From Sphingobacteriaceae bacterium (GTDB lineage Bacteria; Bacteroidota; Bacteroidia; Sphingobacteriales; Sphingobacteriaceae), in NCBI GenBank assembly GCA_947479815.1, contig CANKAT010000004.1:1-64000 (forward strand): 64,000 nt of DNA, given 5' to 3'. Numbering within the stretch: the stretch's first letter is position 1; every line of letters starts with the position of its first letter. Shown piece by piece: positions 1-8,753 of this stretch. A program made the translations under genes and the position numbers. The notes under the pieces were generated by a model, which saw only the letters and a program-made list of their open reading frames with translations, did no database searches and was not told the DNA's origin.

Positions 1-485
1 CCTGTTAAACCTGTTAAACCTGTTGCTCCTACTGCACCAGCTGCTCCATCAACACCAAAAATACCTTGTGCACCTGTTGCTCCTGTTAAACCTGTATTAC
101 CTGTTAAACCAATAATACCTTGTGCACCTGTTAAACCTGTTAAACCTGTTGCTCCTGTTAAACCTGTTGAATTTCCACTCTGGAAATTCCAAACTCCATT
201 TTTACGAATATAAAGACCTGCATTAGGTGATTTTTGCAAATAGATCAGCATTCCATTTGAAGGATTTAGTGCATTGATGGCAATTGTATCGGTTAAACGG
301 GGCAACAAAAGCCCCTTTGTATCACTCTCCAATTCCAATAAGGATGACTTTTGAATCTGATTCGGATTAGTTCCTATTTTAACCTGGGCCTGGGAAATAC
401 TCATCCATAACAAGCTGGTCAGCATAACAAGTCCAATTTTTATCGGGACATTCTGAAATACGTTTTTGTATTTATTATTTTCCAT
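1..485 (-). CDS. Collagen-like repeat protein (3' part beyond the window)
   Basis: The frame opens with ATG at 485-483 and stays open to the window edge, so only the first 161 codons are seen. The product starts with a hydrophobic signal-like segment ending near SQAQ (about residues 18-40), followed by a short domain with [19 protein letters not shown], a stretch seen at the head of many secreted Bacteroidota surface proteins. From about residue 108 it becomes Gly-X-Y repeats, mostly GLT, GAT and GAQ, with 18 triplets before the edge. Collagen-like triple-helical stalks are known in bacterial surface fibres, so a surface role is inference. The ATG lies 4 bases after the PorP/SprF stop, so it is translated as part of the same operon. 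The near-identical 9-base repeats could slip in frame and change length. The C-terminus, and any sorting signal, is not visible. Confidence 0.8.
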   Translation of the reverse strand, partial: MENNKYKNVFQNVPIKIGLVMLTSLLWMSISQAQVKIGTNPNQIQKSSLLELESDTKGLLLPRLTDTIAINALNPSNGMLIYLQKSPNAGLYIRKNGVWNFQSGNSTGLTGATGLTGLTGAQGIIGLTGNTGLTGATGAQGIFGVDGAAGAVGATGLTGLT

Positions 486-489
486 TTTA

Positions 490-1428
490 TTAAAAATATC
501 TAGGTGAGTGAGTTATCCGGTCGTAAGAGAACTCATATCTCAATATAACTTCATGCGACCCTTTTGAAATAATATTTAAACTGGATGTACTTTGATCATA
601 TGCATAACCTACCCTAAGTTCAGGCAGTATTTTAAAATCGATTATGCCTACCAATGCACTTTGATTTCGGTAGGAAAATCCTAAAGACAACATATCTGCA
701 ATCCATAAATTCGTGCTGATATCATAGGAAAGCGGACTTCCTACAACACCCCGTACTAAAAAAGATGGTTTTAAAAGTAGATCCCTGCTTATCTCAAAAA
801 CATAGCCGCTGCTAAAATAAATATGCATATTTAGCTTTAAATCATTAAAAGCAACTGTATTATTTGCTTTATTAAGACTGTTTCGGAACAGATTTGGAGA
901 GGAAAGACTTGCATAAAATTTATCTGTATTGAAAAATATTCCTGTTCCGAAATTTAATTTGGTCGTATTCACGTTCTGACTGAATGATGGATCATTCGAA
1001 TGGATCACATCTATCTTGCTATAATCTGTGTTGAAATGATAAGCCCCGACCTGTAAACCAAGCGCTAGAGTGGAATACGGTCCAGTTGGAATTTTAAATG
1101 AGTAAACTGCCTGGGCTCCAAGTGTTTTTGTGATCTCATCTCGGTCATCAACCAATTTTAAACCCACACCTACACGTTTATTGGAAATAGGCATATCAGC
1201 AGAAAGAAATGTGCTCTGAGGTGCATTTTTAAAGCCGACCCACTGCTTACGGAACATGGTCGTTACGTTTAAGGCATCCCTGAAACCGGCATAGGCAGGA
1301 TTGATCTCGAGCGTATTAAACAAATATCCAGAAAACAGGGGTAACTGCTGTCCGAAAAGGCTCTGCGTTCCGGATAGTAATACAGCCATCCAGATAAATA
1401 AATAAACCTTTAATTTAGTCCTGATCAT
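490..1428 (-). CDS. PorP/SprF family outer-membrane protein (type IX secretion)
   Basis: This 312-residue protein matches the PorP/SprF family by its opening after the signal peptide: [22 protein letters not shown], here split across residues 27-48, then [15 protein letters not shown] and [11 protein letters not shown]. The remainder alternates beta-strand-like segments and ends with an aromatic residue (RYF), as expected for an outer-membrane barrel. Family members work with the type IX secretion system, and SprF is needed for secretion of the adhesin SprB in Flavobacterium johnsoniae. Many Bacteroidota genomes pair one PorP/SprF paralogue with each type B cargo. Here the cargo gene lies directly upstream with 3 bases between them, and a collagen-like gene starts 4 bases downstream. 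Its likely job is surface delivery or anchoring of these neighbours. It is a paralogue rather than necessarily the core PorP. Confidence 0.88.
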   Translation of the reverse strand: MIRTKLKVYLFIWMAVLLSGTQSLFGQQLPLFSGYLFNTLEINPAYAGFRDALNVTTMFRKQWVGFKNAPQSTFLSADMPISNKRVGVGLKLVDDRDEITKTLGAQAVYSFKIPTGPYSTLALGLQVGAYHFNTDYSKIDVIHSNDPSFSQNVNTTKLNFGTGIFFNTDKFYASLSSPNLFRNSLNKANNTVAFNDLKLNMHIYFSSGYVFEISRDLLLKPSFLVRGVVGSPLSYDISTNLWIADMLSLGFSYRNQSALVGIIDFKILPELRVGYAYDQSTSSLNIISKGSHEVILRYEFSYDRITHSPRYF

Positions 1429-1431
1429 ATT

Positions 1432-2754
1432 CTACCTGTTTATTATGAAATAACCTATAATAGGTTTCGAGTCATTAAAATTCAAAATATAGTAATAGGT
1501 TCCATCAGGAAGCTCATTGGTAACCAATCCCTTTTGATTTCCAAACCCATTAAAATTGTTCTTATAATTAGCATCCCTGAAAACCAAACTTTGCAACCTG
1601 TTATAAATATCTATACTTACTTTATCTGTAAGTTTAAGATTTTCAATTATAAACCTGTCATTCAGACCATCATTATTTGGTGATATACCATTTGGAATTC
1701 TCAAACCGTAAATCGCATTACTTTTCATTACTGATTTTGAAAAATACTCATTCAAATAAAGCCCACTTATATTTGTACGTGAACTGACAAAAGCATTCAG
1801 GATGGAATTACCTGAAGTTATTACTCCCGGGGTTAGACCAGTAGCAGAAATTATATCCCAATTTTCTGTAATCGACTGGAATTTGCTAATAAAACTCTCA
1901 TTCCGGCGTATTGCAAATTGCGAACCTTCGTCGCTGATATTATGCTGAGTATTAAGAGTCAGTTTAGCATTAGGATCAACAAGATCTGATGAAAGATTCC
2001 AGGTCTTATTTACAAAATTATCATGCACATTGATTCCATAAATTGCCTTATCATACACATTTTCAAATACCCTTAATTTTAAATTTTGTGCAATCCCTAT
2101 ATAATTTAGAGAAGCTGGGGTATAGCTATCTACTGTTGTACCCACCGGAAACAAAATATTCTCCTGTTGCTTTCCTAAAGTACTTCTGATTAGAAACCCC
2201 CCATTAACACCCGTGCCGGTTACTATAAATTTCGATGCGTCATATCCGGTTATACTTGCCTTTGCTAGTATTAACGCATTTCTGTTATTCAAAATTAGAT
2301 GCCCACTTTCAAAATTCAGATTATTTCGAATCTTCAAATCTGAACCTTCGAGTATCACATTCTTAGAATTAGATAAACTAATATTGGGGAATCCTGAATT
2401 GGGCAGGGGATTATACGAGCTACTAATGTATTGTGAATATGAGGCTGTGCTGCCAAATATAAAATTTCCTCCCGTACCATCTACACCGCTTGAACTTTCA
2501 TCGGGCATAGAACTACCTGCTTTATTTTCCCAACGCTGACCCCAAAAATTAATCTTTGAGTCTTTGGTCGAAGCGAAAGATCCGGAATTACTTATATCGG
2601 AGTAAATGGAAACTTCCTCATCAGGATGAGCAGAAAAGGATTCGCCGGCATAAATTGACATTTGTATCCTTTCTTGACTATTTGCAAAAAAAGGCAGTGT
2701 CAGGCAAGCAATAAAATAGATTAAAAATCGGTATCTGTTAAATAGCAAAATCAT
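1432..2754 (-). CDS. Secreted protein with T9SS type B (gliding-motility-type) C-terminal sorting domain
   Basis: The 440-residue product has an N-terminal signal peptide (LIYFIACLTLPFFANSQ) and a C-terminal domain of about 85 residues (355-440) with the hallmarks of type B sorting signals: IPNGISPNNDGLNDRF, then VSIDIYNRLQSLVF, then LPDGTYYYILNF. The middle is rich in Ser, Asn and Gly and is beta-strand-like, with no domain I recognise. Type B proteins are exported through the type IX system and, in known cases, need a PorP/SprF partner. That partner is the next gene, 3 bases away. The receiver-domain gene ends 11 bases upstream. The protein is probably a surface component or scaffold for the collagen-like protein. 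Its binding partner cannot be inferred from sequence. Confidence 0.85.
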   Translation of the reverse strand: MILLFNRYRFLIYFIACLTLPFFANSQERIQMSIYAGESFSAHPDEEVSIYSDISNSGSFASTKDSKINFWGQRWENKAGSSMPDESSSGVDGTGGNFIFGSTASYSQYISSSYNPLPNSGFPNISLSNSKNVILEGSDLKIRNNLNFESGHLILNNRNALILAKASITGYDASKFIVTGTGVNGGFLIRSTLGKQQENILFPVGTTVDSYTPASLNYIGIAQNLKLRVFENVYDKAIYGINVHDNFVNKTWNLSSDLVDPNAKLTLNTQHNISDEGSQFAIRRNESFISKFQSITENWDIISATGLTPGVITSGNSILNAFVSSRTNISGLYLNEYFSKSVMKSNAIYGLRIPNGISPNNDGLNDRFIIENLKLTDKVSIDIYNRLQSLVFRDANYKNNFNGFGNQKGLVTNELPDGTYYYILNFNDSKPIIGYFIINR

Positions 2755-2765
2755 TGTATAAATAT

Positions 2766-3194
2766 TTAATATCCTGTACTTTGAATAAAAGGCAGGTTCA
2801 ATTTTTTCAACTCATCTTTCACCAAACTAATTTTATTGATAATACGTGTCATTTTATCATACATAAAATTGTCTTTAATTATGTAGTCATATGCGTCATA
2901 CTCAATCGCAGCAACAGATATATAAATATTTTGCTGACCCGAAACCATTATCACATAAATGCTGGGATTGTAGCGTTTTATTTTTTTTAAAACTTCCAAT
3001 CCTGTTATTCCATCCATGTTGTGATCCAAGAAAATAATATCTGGATTTTGATTTAGATTATTAAGGCAATCATTCCCATTACTGAAACATGTAATATTGC
3101 TGTAGTTTAGGTTTAACAAATATTGTTCCTGCATTTTTGCACAAAAAACATCGTCGTCTACTATAAAAAAATTGAATATATTTTGATTTTGCAT
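2766..3194 (-). CDS. Stand-alone response-regulator receiver domain
   Basis: This 142-residue protein is one CheY-like receiver domain with no output domain. It has the acidic triad start FIVDDD at 10-15, the phospho-acceptor D57 in IIFLDHNMDG, a Ser in VMVSGQ and the conserved Lys near YDYIIKDN. Its partner kinase is probably the hybrid histidine kinase encoded about 450 bases upstream on the same strand, whose HPt domain could hand phosphate to it; this is inferred from proximity. It heads an operon with a type B T9SS cargo, a PorP/SprF protein and a collagen-like protein (gaps of 11, 3 and 4 bases). Placing a receiver-only gene at the head of a surface-structure operon suggests control of assembly or activity by protein contact rather than DNA binding. 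An inverted repeat overlaps its start codon. Confidence 0.85.
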   Translation of the reverse strand: MQNQNIFNFFIVDDDVFCAKMQEQYLLNLNYSNITCFSNGNDCLNNLNQNPDIIFLDHNMDGITGLEVLKKIKRYNPSIYVIMVSGQQNIYISVAAIEYDAYDYIIKDNFMYDKMTRIINKISLVKDELKKLNLPFIQSTGY

Positions 3195-3217
3195 GTTATC
3201 TATAATCTTGATAACAT
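3193..3217. promoter_or_regulatory. Inverted repeat over the start of the receiver gene
   Basis: Arms ATGTTATC (3193-3200) and GATAACAT (3210-3217) are exact reverse complements separated by 9 bases. The left arm includes part of the start codon of the receiver gene (CAT at 3192-3194 on the plus strand). It could be an operator or an mRNA hairpin hiding the start. Function is inferred from position only. Confidence 0.35.
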
Positions 3218-3640
3218 TAAGCCAAAAGTGATCCAGAATTTTAATTATCTGATTATAAGAGTTTTAACAAAAAACTATGTTTTGTTTTTTCCATTTTTTG
3301 GAATGTATTCCAACCTAGGAATAAAGCAAAATGATTAATTTTTATAACCCGGCGTCAGAGCTGACGGGGTATTATACTGCGAAAGGGATAAATTTCCGCA
3401 TAGCGTAATCCCAAAACAAAAAAAATAACCCCATAGGTACCATAGTAAATGAGATACAAACAAAGAACAATATTTTTTTTACATAGCCTTTTCTATGTAC
3501 ACAGCGAAGCTTCTGCTATCATAAAATAAAAACTATGTAGCTATATGGTTAAATAATTTATTCAAACACCACGCCATAGAATCATTTTTTATTACTCAAG
3601 TTGCGGAAATTTACCCCCGCAAAGTCGGGACAGGCTGTTT
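3195..3640. other. Intergenic region between the hybrid kinase and receiver operon
   Basis: I see no gene here. Besides the start-codon inverted repeat there is an imperfect palindrome at 3298-3313 (arms TTGGAAT and ATTCCAA around GT) and a GC-rich hairpin at 3347-3370 (CGTCAG and CTGACG plus an outer ACCC/GGGT pair). The hairpin has no T-run on either strand, so I do not call it a terminator. The region probably carries the promoter of the receiver/T9SS operon. I found no convincing -24/-12 sigma-54 promoter in it. Confidence 0.5.
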
Positions 3641-6520
3641 TTAGTGTAATTCATTTTTCTGAAGCTGGGAAATTACAAGTTGTAATGTATTTTTTACCAA
3701 CGTATAAATACCTGTAATTTCCACTTTATTTTGTGATTCTTTTGCTATTTTTTCTAAAATTTTCATTTGACTCTGAATAGACAGAACACCCATGTTAGCT
3801 GTGCTTGGTCTAATTTCATGGATTAATTTGCTTATTTCCAGAAAATCATTTGATACTAACGCTGCATCTATTTTTTCAATAGTTGCGATTGTTTGTTCCA
3901 CAAAGACACCGACCATTTTAAGCACAAATTCTTCACTACCTCTACTCGAATTGCGAAGAACATTCAAATTATAAAGGGGTTGATTTGGGTTCATCTCATT
4001 ATCTAAAGATGGAATACCATTTTTATTTATAGTGTGTTTTACAATAGTCTGTAGTAAAACTTTTTCTTGAAAAGGTTTTATCACATAATCGTTCATGCCA
4101 GCTTCCTTGCATTCTTTAAGTTTTGTTTTAAAGGCATTCGCCGTAAGTGCAATTATGGGAGTCGAAAGTTTTAATTCTTTTCTAATAACTTTTGTAGCTT
4201 CAATACCATCCATTTTTGGCATTTGAATATCCATAAGAATGAGGTCGAAGTGCTGTGCTTTTAAAATTTCAAGTGCATCCAAACCATTTTCAGCCTCCGT
4301 TACATTACAATTAAAATATTGTAATGAGCTTTGAATAACCATTCTATTAATTTCATTATCTTCAACCAATAAAATAGACAAACCATCAAGGTTAAAATTA
4401 ATTTCAGTAGGTAATTTTATCACATTTTCTATATTTCCTTTTTTAAGATTAAGCTTAACATGAATGGTGGTTCCTATATTCTTTTCACTTTCAATTTCAA
4501 TTTCCCCACCCATCAAATTAACTAATTCTTTAGTAATAGTCATTCCCAAACCGGTTCCGCCATATTTTCGGGTAATACTTTTATCTTCCTGTGAAAATTT
4601 ATCAAAAATTAATTTCGCATATTTTGGTTCCATGCCTATTCCTGTATCAGCTACAGAAATATGTATTATTTGAGAATTATTACTATCAGAAAGCAGCTCG
4701 CAGCTAACGTGAATGTTACCTTTTTGAGTAAATTGTAAGGCATTTCCTATAAGGTTAAAAAGTATTTCTTCAAGGCGCAAAGAATCTCCCTCGAATACTT
4801 TATTTACCTTGTCGGAAATGAAAGTAGTCAACTTGATTTCTTTTTGTTTGGCTTTTAAATCAAGTACTTTATGCACATTGTTTAGGGAATCTTCAATAAA
4901 AAAGTCTTTCAATTCCAGTACTATTTCGCCAGCTTCTATTTTTGAAAGGTCTAAAATATTATTGAGCATAGCCATTAAATGCTTAGAAGCGATTGAACTG
5001 TTATCTATATATGTTTTTTGAAGACCAGAAAGTTCTTGTTTTTCCAACGCCCTTAAAAACCCAATAATAGCATTCAATGGCGTTCTTATTTCATGACTCA
5101 TATTTGCTAAAAAAGATTCCTTGGCTTTTGAAACTTCTAGGGCTAAGTTTTTCTTTTCCGTTACGTCCTGCATGGCGCCTATCATCCGTATAAGTGTGTC
5201 GGTTTCATTATATATAAAAAACACCCTGTCATTTATATGTTTATACGTACCATCCGCACACCGGTACTGGTATTCCATCTCTATGGTATTATATTTTTTG
5301 TCACAGGCCTCATTTATTCTTGCAGAAACTACCGGATGATCAACAGGGTGAATATTATTTTTCCACCAGTTAGGATCATGATTTACTTCTTGATTTTCGT
5401 AGCCAAACATTTTTGAAATCCCCTCATTATAATTCGTCCTGTTATTTAAAATGTCGCAATCCCAGATGGTATCGCTGGTAGCACGGGCAAGAATATCATA
5501 CCGTTCATGAACTATGCGTATTTTTTCTTCTCCAATTTTGATAGCGGTTATATCACGTGCAACTGCGTAAAGTTTTCCGCTGACAGGATTGGGAGTTGCA
5601 TTCCAAACAAACCACAAATAATTTCCATCATTTTTACGATACCTGTTCTCAAAATTTATAGTTTTAGCGCCGCTTTTCAGTTTCTTAATTTCTTTTAGGG
5701 TTAAATCAATATCATCAGGATGTACGAAATTCAGAAATTGACTTTCGAGCAATTCTGTTTTTGAATATCCTAATACCTTTTCAAAATTTGTATTAACGAC
5801 TTCGAAATAACCCTGCATATTTGCAATGCACACAAAGTTAGCTGTGTTGTAAAAAAAATATTGGTATTCAAGTAGTTTTTCTTCTAAATGCTCTCGTCTT
5901 TTGTAATTCTTAATAAATAAAAATACGCTGATGCATGCAATTACTATTGCCAGAATGATTTTAACAATAACAATTTTAATTATTGTGGATATTATTTGAT
6001 TAGCGGTATATACTCTTTCGCTAAGCAATTTTTTTTCGTTTCTGATAAACTTATCAAATATGATTATGACATCCTCCATTAAATCTATACCCTTACCTGT
6101 TTTGATTATCTGTATGGCCAATCCAGTCTCTTTTTTTTGCATGACTGATGAAATTTCTTTTGAAAAATCATACTTTAAATTAACTGCATGATATAAAGAA
6201 TCCAATAAAACCTGCTGCGAGGGATTATCTTTCTTTAAATTTTTTAACTTTAAAAAGGTGTTTTCTAATTTTTCGGAATCCTCTTGAAAGTATTTTAACA
6301 ATCGTACATTCCCTGTAATTACATACCCTCTCACTGTTGATTCTGAATTAAGAATATCTATTAACATACTTCTTGTTTCAGATATCACAGTTTGAGTATT
6401 GGTTACCCGATCAAATGCTTTTCTGTAAGAATTAATACTTATGACTAAATAGATGCCAAGGATACTTAGGCTAGCAATGCCTATACAAAATGCTAGTATG
6501 CTTTTTTTTATTTGGTTCAT
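3641..6520 (-). CDS. Hybrid sensor histidine kinase (CHASE3-PAS-PAS-HisKA-HATPase-REC-HPt)
   Basis: The 959-residue inner-membrane kinase has two transmembrane segments (about 8-28 and 172-203) around a helical periplasmic region of CHASE3 type, recognised by STVRGYVITG. Two PAS domains follow (about 215-330 and 335-455), the second followed by a PAC-like DGTYKHINDR. HisKA has the phospho-acceptor H476 in ANMSHEIRTPLNAI. The ATPase domain has N and G boxes (LIGNALQFT, DTGIGM, GGTGLGM). A receiver domain has D764 in LILMDIQMPKMDG, and the C-terminal HPt domain has H901 in HEIRPSTANMG. The His-Asp-His chain within one protein implies export of phosphate to a separate receiver. Candidates are the stand-alone receiver downstream and the sigma-54 regulator upstream, both on the same strand. 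The stimulus is unknown. Confidence 0.92.
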   Translation of the reverse strand: MNQIKKSILAFCIGIASLSILGIYLVISINSYRKAFDRVTNTQTVISETRSMLIDILNSESTVRGYVITGNVRLLKYFQEDSEKLENTFLKLKNLKKDNPSQQVLLDSLYHAVNLKYDFSKEISSVMQKKETGLAIQIIKTGKGIDLMEDVIIIFDKFIRNEKKLLSERVYTANQIISTIIKIVIVKIILAIVIACISVFLFIKNYKRREHLEEKLLEYQYFFYNTANFVCIANMQGYFEVVNTNFEKVLGYSKTELLESQFLNFVHPDDIDLTLKEIKKLKSGAKTINFENRYRKNDGNYLWFVWNATPNPVSGKLYAVARDITAIKIGEEKIRIVHERYDILARATSDTIWDCDILNNRTNYNEGISKMFGYENQEVNHDPNWWKNNIHPVDHPVVSARINEACDKKYNTIEMEYQYRCADGTYKHINDRVFFIYNETDTLIRMIGAMQDVTEKKNLALEVSKAKESFLANMSHEIRTPLNAIIGFLRALEKQELSGLQKTYIDNSSIASKHLMAMLNNILDLSKIEAGEIVLELKDFFIEDSLNNVHKVLDLKAKQKEIKLTTFISDKVNKVFEGDSLRLEEILFNLIGNALQFTQKGNIHVSCELLSDSNNSQIIHISVADTGIGMEPKYAKLIFDKFSQEDKSITRKYGGTGLGMTITKELVNLMGGEIEIESEKNIGTTIHVKLNLKKGNIENVIKLPTEINFNLDGLSILLVEDNEINRMVIQSSLQYFNCNVTEAENGLDALEILKAQHFDLILMDIQMPKMDGIEATKVIRKELKLSTPIIALTANAFKTKLKECKEAGMNDYVIKPFQEKVLLQTIVKHTINKNGIPSLDNEMNPNQPLYNLNVLRNSSRGSEEFVLKMVGVFVEQTIATIEKIDAALVSNDFLEISKLIHEIRPSTANMGVLSIQSQMKILEKIAKESQNKVEITGIYTLVKNTLQLVISQLQKNELH

Positions 6521-6695
6521 TTTTATTTATTTATCTATTTAAAAAGCCAAATAAGAATGATTCACCGTCTGAATAAAATCATTAAGTACAGTATTATCCT
6601 GGCGACCATATTAGAAATACTACTGAGATTGTTTTTGTAAAAGCTGGTGCAATTCCATATTTTCACTTTTCAATTAAAAAGTTGAATTGATATGT

Positions 6696-8045
6696 TTATT
6701 TGGTGTTTTCTGAAGATTTAACTAAATTATAAATGGTTGATTTTCCGATATCTAGCTTTTTTGCAGTTTTTAATATATCATTATTGTTCTTTTTTAAATA
6801 ATGAGCTATAATCTCGGCAGTATATTCTTTTAAAGTCTTTTCTTCTGACAAGAAAAAATCTGTGGTATTTATATTATTAAAGGTAAGGTCATCTGCAAAA
6901 ATTTCTTTACCATCGCTCATAACACAAGCTAAATCGATAACCGATTTTAATTCTCGAATATTACCTGGAAAGGGGTATGTTATTAGTTTATCTTTAGCCT
7001 CCTTTGACAAGGATATTGCCTTCATTTTATTATACTTAATGAATAAATCAATAAAATATTTTGCTAATAATAAAATATCATTTCCTCTTTCTCTTAAAGG
7101 GGGCAAATCAATTGGTAAACCCATAATTCTATAGTATAAATCTTCTCTAAAATTTCCTTTTTTTACTTCTTGAGCCAAATCTTTATGCGTAGCTATTATT
7201 AATCGGGCATCAAATTTTATTTTAGCAGTACCGCCTAAACGAACCACTTCTCTTTCTTGCAAAACTCTTAGTAATTTACTCTGAAGATTTAAATCTAATT
7301 CAGCAATTTCATCTAAAAAGATGGTTCCTCCATTGGCTTGCTCAAATTTTCCGATATTTCTGGTATTGGCCCCTGTAAAAGCTCCTACTTCATGACCAAA
7401 AAATTCACTTTCCATTAACCCTTTAGGAATTGCAGCCATATTTATGGCTATAAAAGGTTTGTTTTTCCTTTCTGAATTATAGTGAATAGCTTTAGCAACA
7501 ACTTCTTTTCCGGTTCCAGTCTCTCCAGTTATTGAGACATTAATATTAGAATTAATAGATTTATTTACTTTATTAAAAACTTTTTTTATGGCATCACTTT
7601 GCCCAATTATCGTTTTTTCGAAACTATATATTTGTTCTAATTCTTCTTTTAATTCTTCTACTTGATTTACTAAATCAAGGTTTTCTCTAATTTTAATGAT
7701 TGCATTCCAAAGCAAGTCTTTTGTGTGTTCACTTTTGACAATGTAATCTTTGGCTCCAGCTTTTAAAAAGTTAACAGCAATCTGTATTTCCTCCTGGCCA
7801 CTAATGATTATAATTGGGATTTTATTATTTGTTTCCTGAATTTTTGCCATCAACTTATTACCTGTAATGTCCGGCAATCCAAAATCTAAACAAATGATAT
7901 CTGGTTTTAGATATAAATTATTTAAACACTCTTTACCAGTTTTAAAAAGATGGATATCAAACTCTGGATTTAGCTTTAAATAATATTTTAAAGCCTCTCC
8001 AAAGTAAGTATCATCTTCAACGAGGAAAATTTTCAATATGGCCAT
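6696..8045 (-). CDS. Sigma-54-dependent response regulator (NtrC family)
   Basis: The architecture is receiver, AAA+ and Fis-type DNA-binding domain. The receiver starts ILKIFLVEDD and has D54 in IICLDFGLPDITG. The AAA+ domain has Walker A GETGTGKE at 174-181, the sigma-54 contact loop GAFTGA, Walker B GGTIFLDEIAEL and an arginine-finger region REDLYYR. The C-terminus carries a helix-turn-helix (LKTAKKLDIGKSTIYNLV). It should activate RNA polymerase-sigma54 when phosphorylated. I chose the ATG at 8045, which puts the receiver start at residue 5; an in-frame ATG at 8084 would add 13 residues with no family counterpart. The hybrid kinase lies downstream on the same strand, about 175 bases away. 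The target promoters are not evident in this window. Confidence 0.92.
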   Translation of the reverse strand: MAILKIFLVEDDTYFGEALKYYLKLNPEFDIHLFKTGKECLNNLYLKPDIICLDFGLPDITGNKLMAKIQETNNKIPIIIISGQEEIQIAVNFLKAGAKDYIVKSEHTKDLLWNAIIKIRENLDLVNQVEELKEELEQIYSFEKTIIGQSDAIKKVFNKVNKSINSNINVSITGETGTGKEVVAKAIHYNSERKNKPFIAINMAAIPKGLMESEFFGHEVGAFTGANTRNIGKFEQANGGTIFLDEIAELDLNLQSKLLRVLQEREVVRLGGTAKIKFDARLIIATHKDLAQEVKKGNFREDLYYRIMGLPIDLPPLRERGNDILLLAKYFIDLFIKYNKMKAISLSKEAKDKLITYPFPGNIRELKSVIDLACVMSDGKEIFADDLTFNNINTTDFFLSEEKTLKEYTAEIIAHYLKKNNNDILKTAKKLDIGKSTIYNLVKSSENTK

Positions 8046-8753
8046 CCATTTATAATTTAGGAGAGTATTATAGTATATCTTCAAAATAGTATGTCATACA
8101 ACTAAATTGAAGTAACTCTTAAGGAGTGTTTTCGATTAAATCAAAGCTAACTTATTTAATTTACCATTGTTGGAATTTCTTCTTTTTAGTTTTTCATAAT
8201 CCTCATTTATTTTTAACTAATTCAATCCACTTTTTGATGACGATTTACAACGATTATTTACACTATATGCTATTACCTTAAAGGCTCTAAAACAGCCCTT
8301 CAGGCAACTTATTTTATGTTGCTTGAATACTGCAATTCAACAAGATAAAGTCATTTAAATGGCCTTATTTAAGGTCTGCTCTTTTAATCAACTGTTTATT
8401 ATTCATTTATTAGATGGCTTGCGTTTAGGCAATATTCAGGTTTTGGATAGAGGGGTTATCCCAATAAGATTATAGCATCTAAATATTATTTGCTAGTAGC
8501 TAGCGAGTAGTCAAAGCCTATCCAAAGTTGTTATTCAGAAAATGTGTATGGCAATTGTTTCCACGTGAAATATGATTATTAAATAGACTTGAAGGGTACG
8601 GGGTCAAGCATTTTGAATTCTTCTCAAATAACCAACATCCCTATTAACACTATCATCACAGTTGTATATAATGGCAAACAATTTTGCTGATACTCCAAGT
8701 TAATTATTGGTTAAACTGCTTTAAAGGATTTTTATTGGGTTGATTTGTGCTGC
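8046..8753. other. Long intergenic region without a visible gene
   Basis: About 700 AT-rich bases lie between mnmE and the sigma-54 regulator, both on the minus strand. I see no open frame of note and no tRNA-like clover leaf. One hairpin is present (CAGGCAAC at 8301-8308 with GTTGCTTG at 8318-8325, one G-T pair). It should contain the mnmE 3' end and the promoter of the regulator. A short RNA cannot be excluded. Confidence 0.4.

Noticed and set aside
2213-2539. Plus-strand frame inside the type B cargo gene
   Set aside because: Shadow of a well-supported minus-strand gene, with no recognisable features.
3347-3370. GC-rich hairpin as a terminator
   Set aside because: No T-run follows on either strand and it lies about 270 bases from the kinase stop, so I list it only as a hairpin.
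8046-8753. Possible tRNA or small RNA gene
   Set aside because: No T-loop consensus or clover-leaf fold was seen by eye; a covariance search would be needed to be sure.
3195-8753. Sigma-54 (-24/-12) promoters near the NtrC-type regulator
   Set aside because: I looked for GG-N10-GC elements upstream of the receiver, kinase and regulator genes and found only candidates with wrong spacing.
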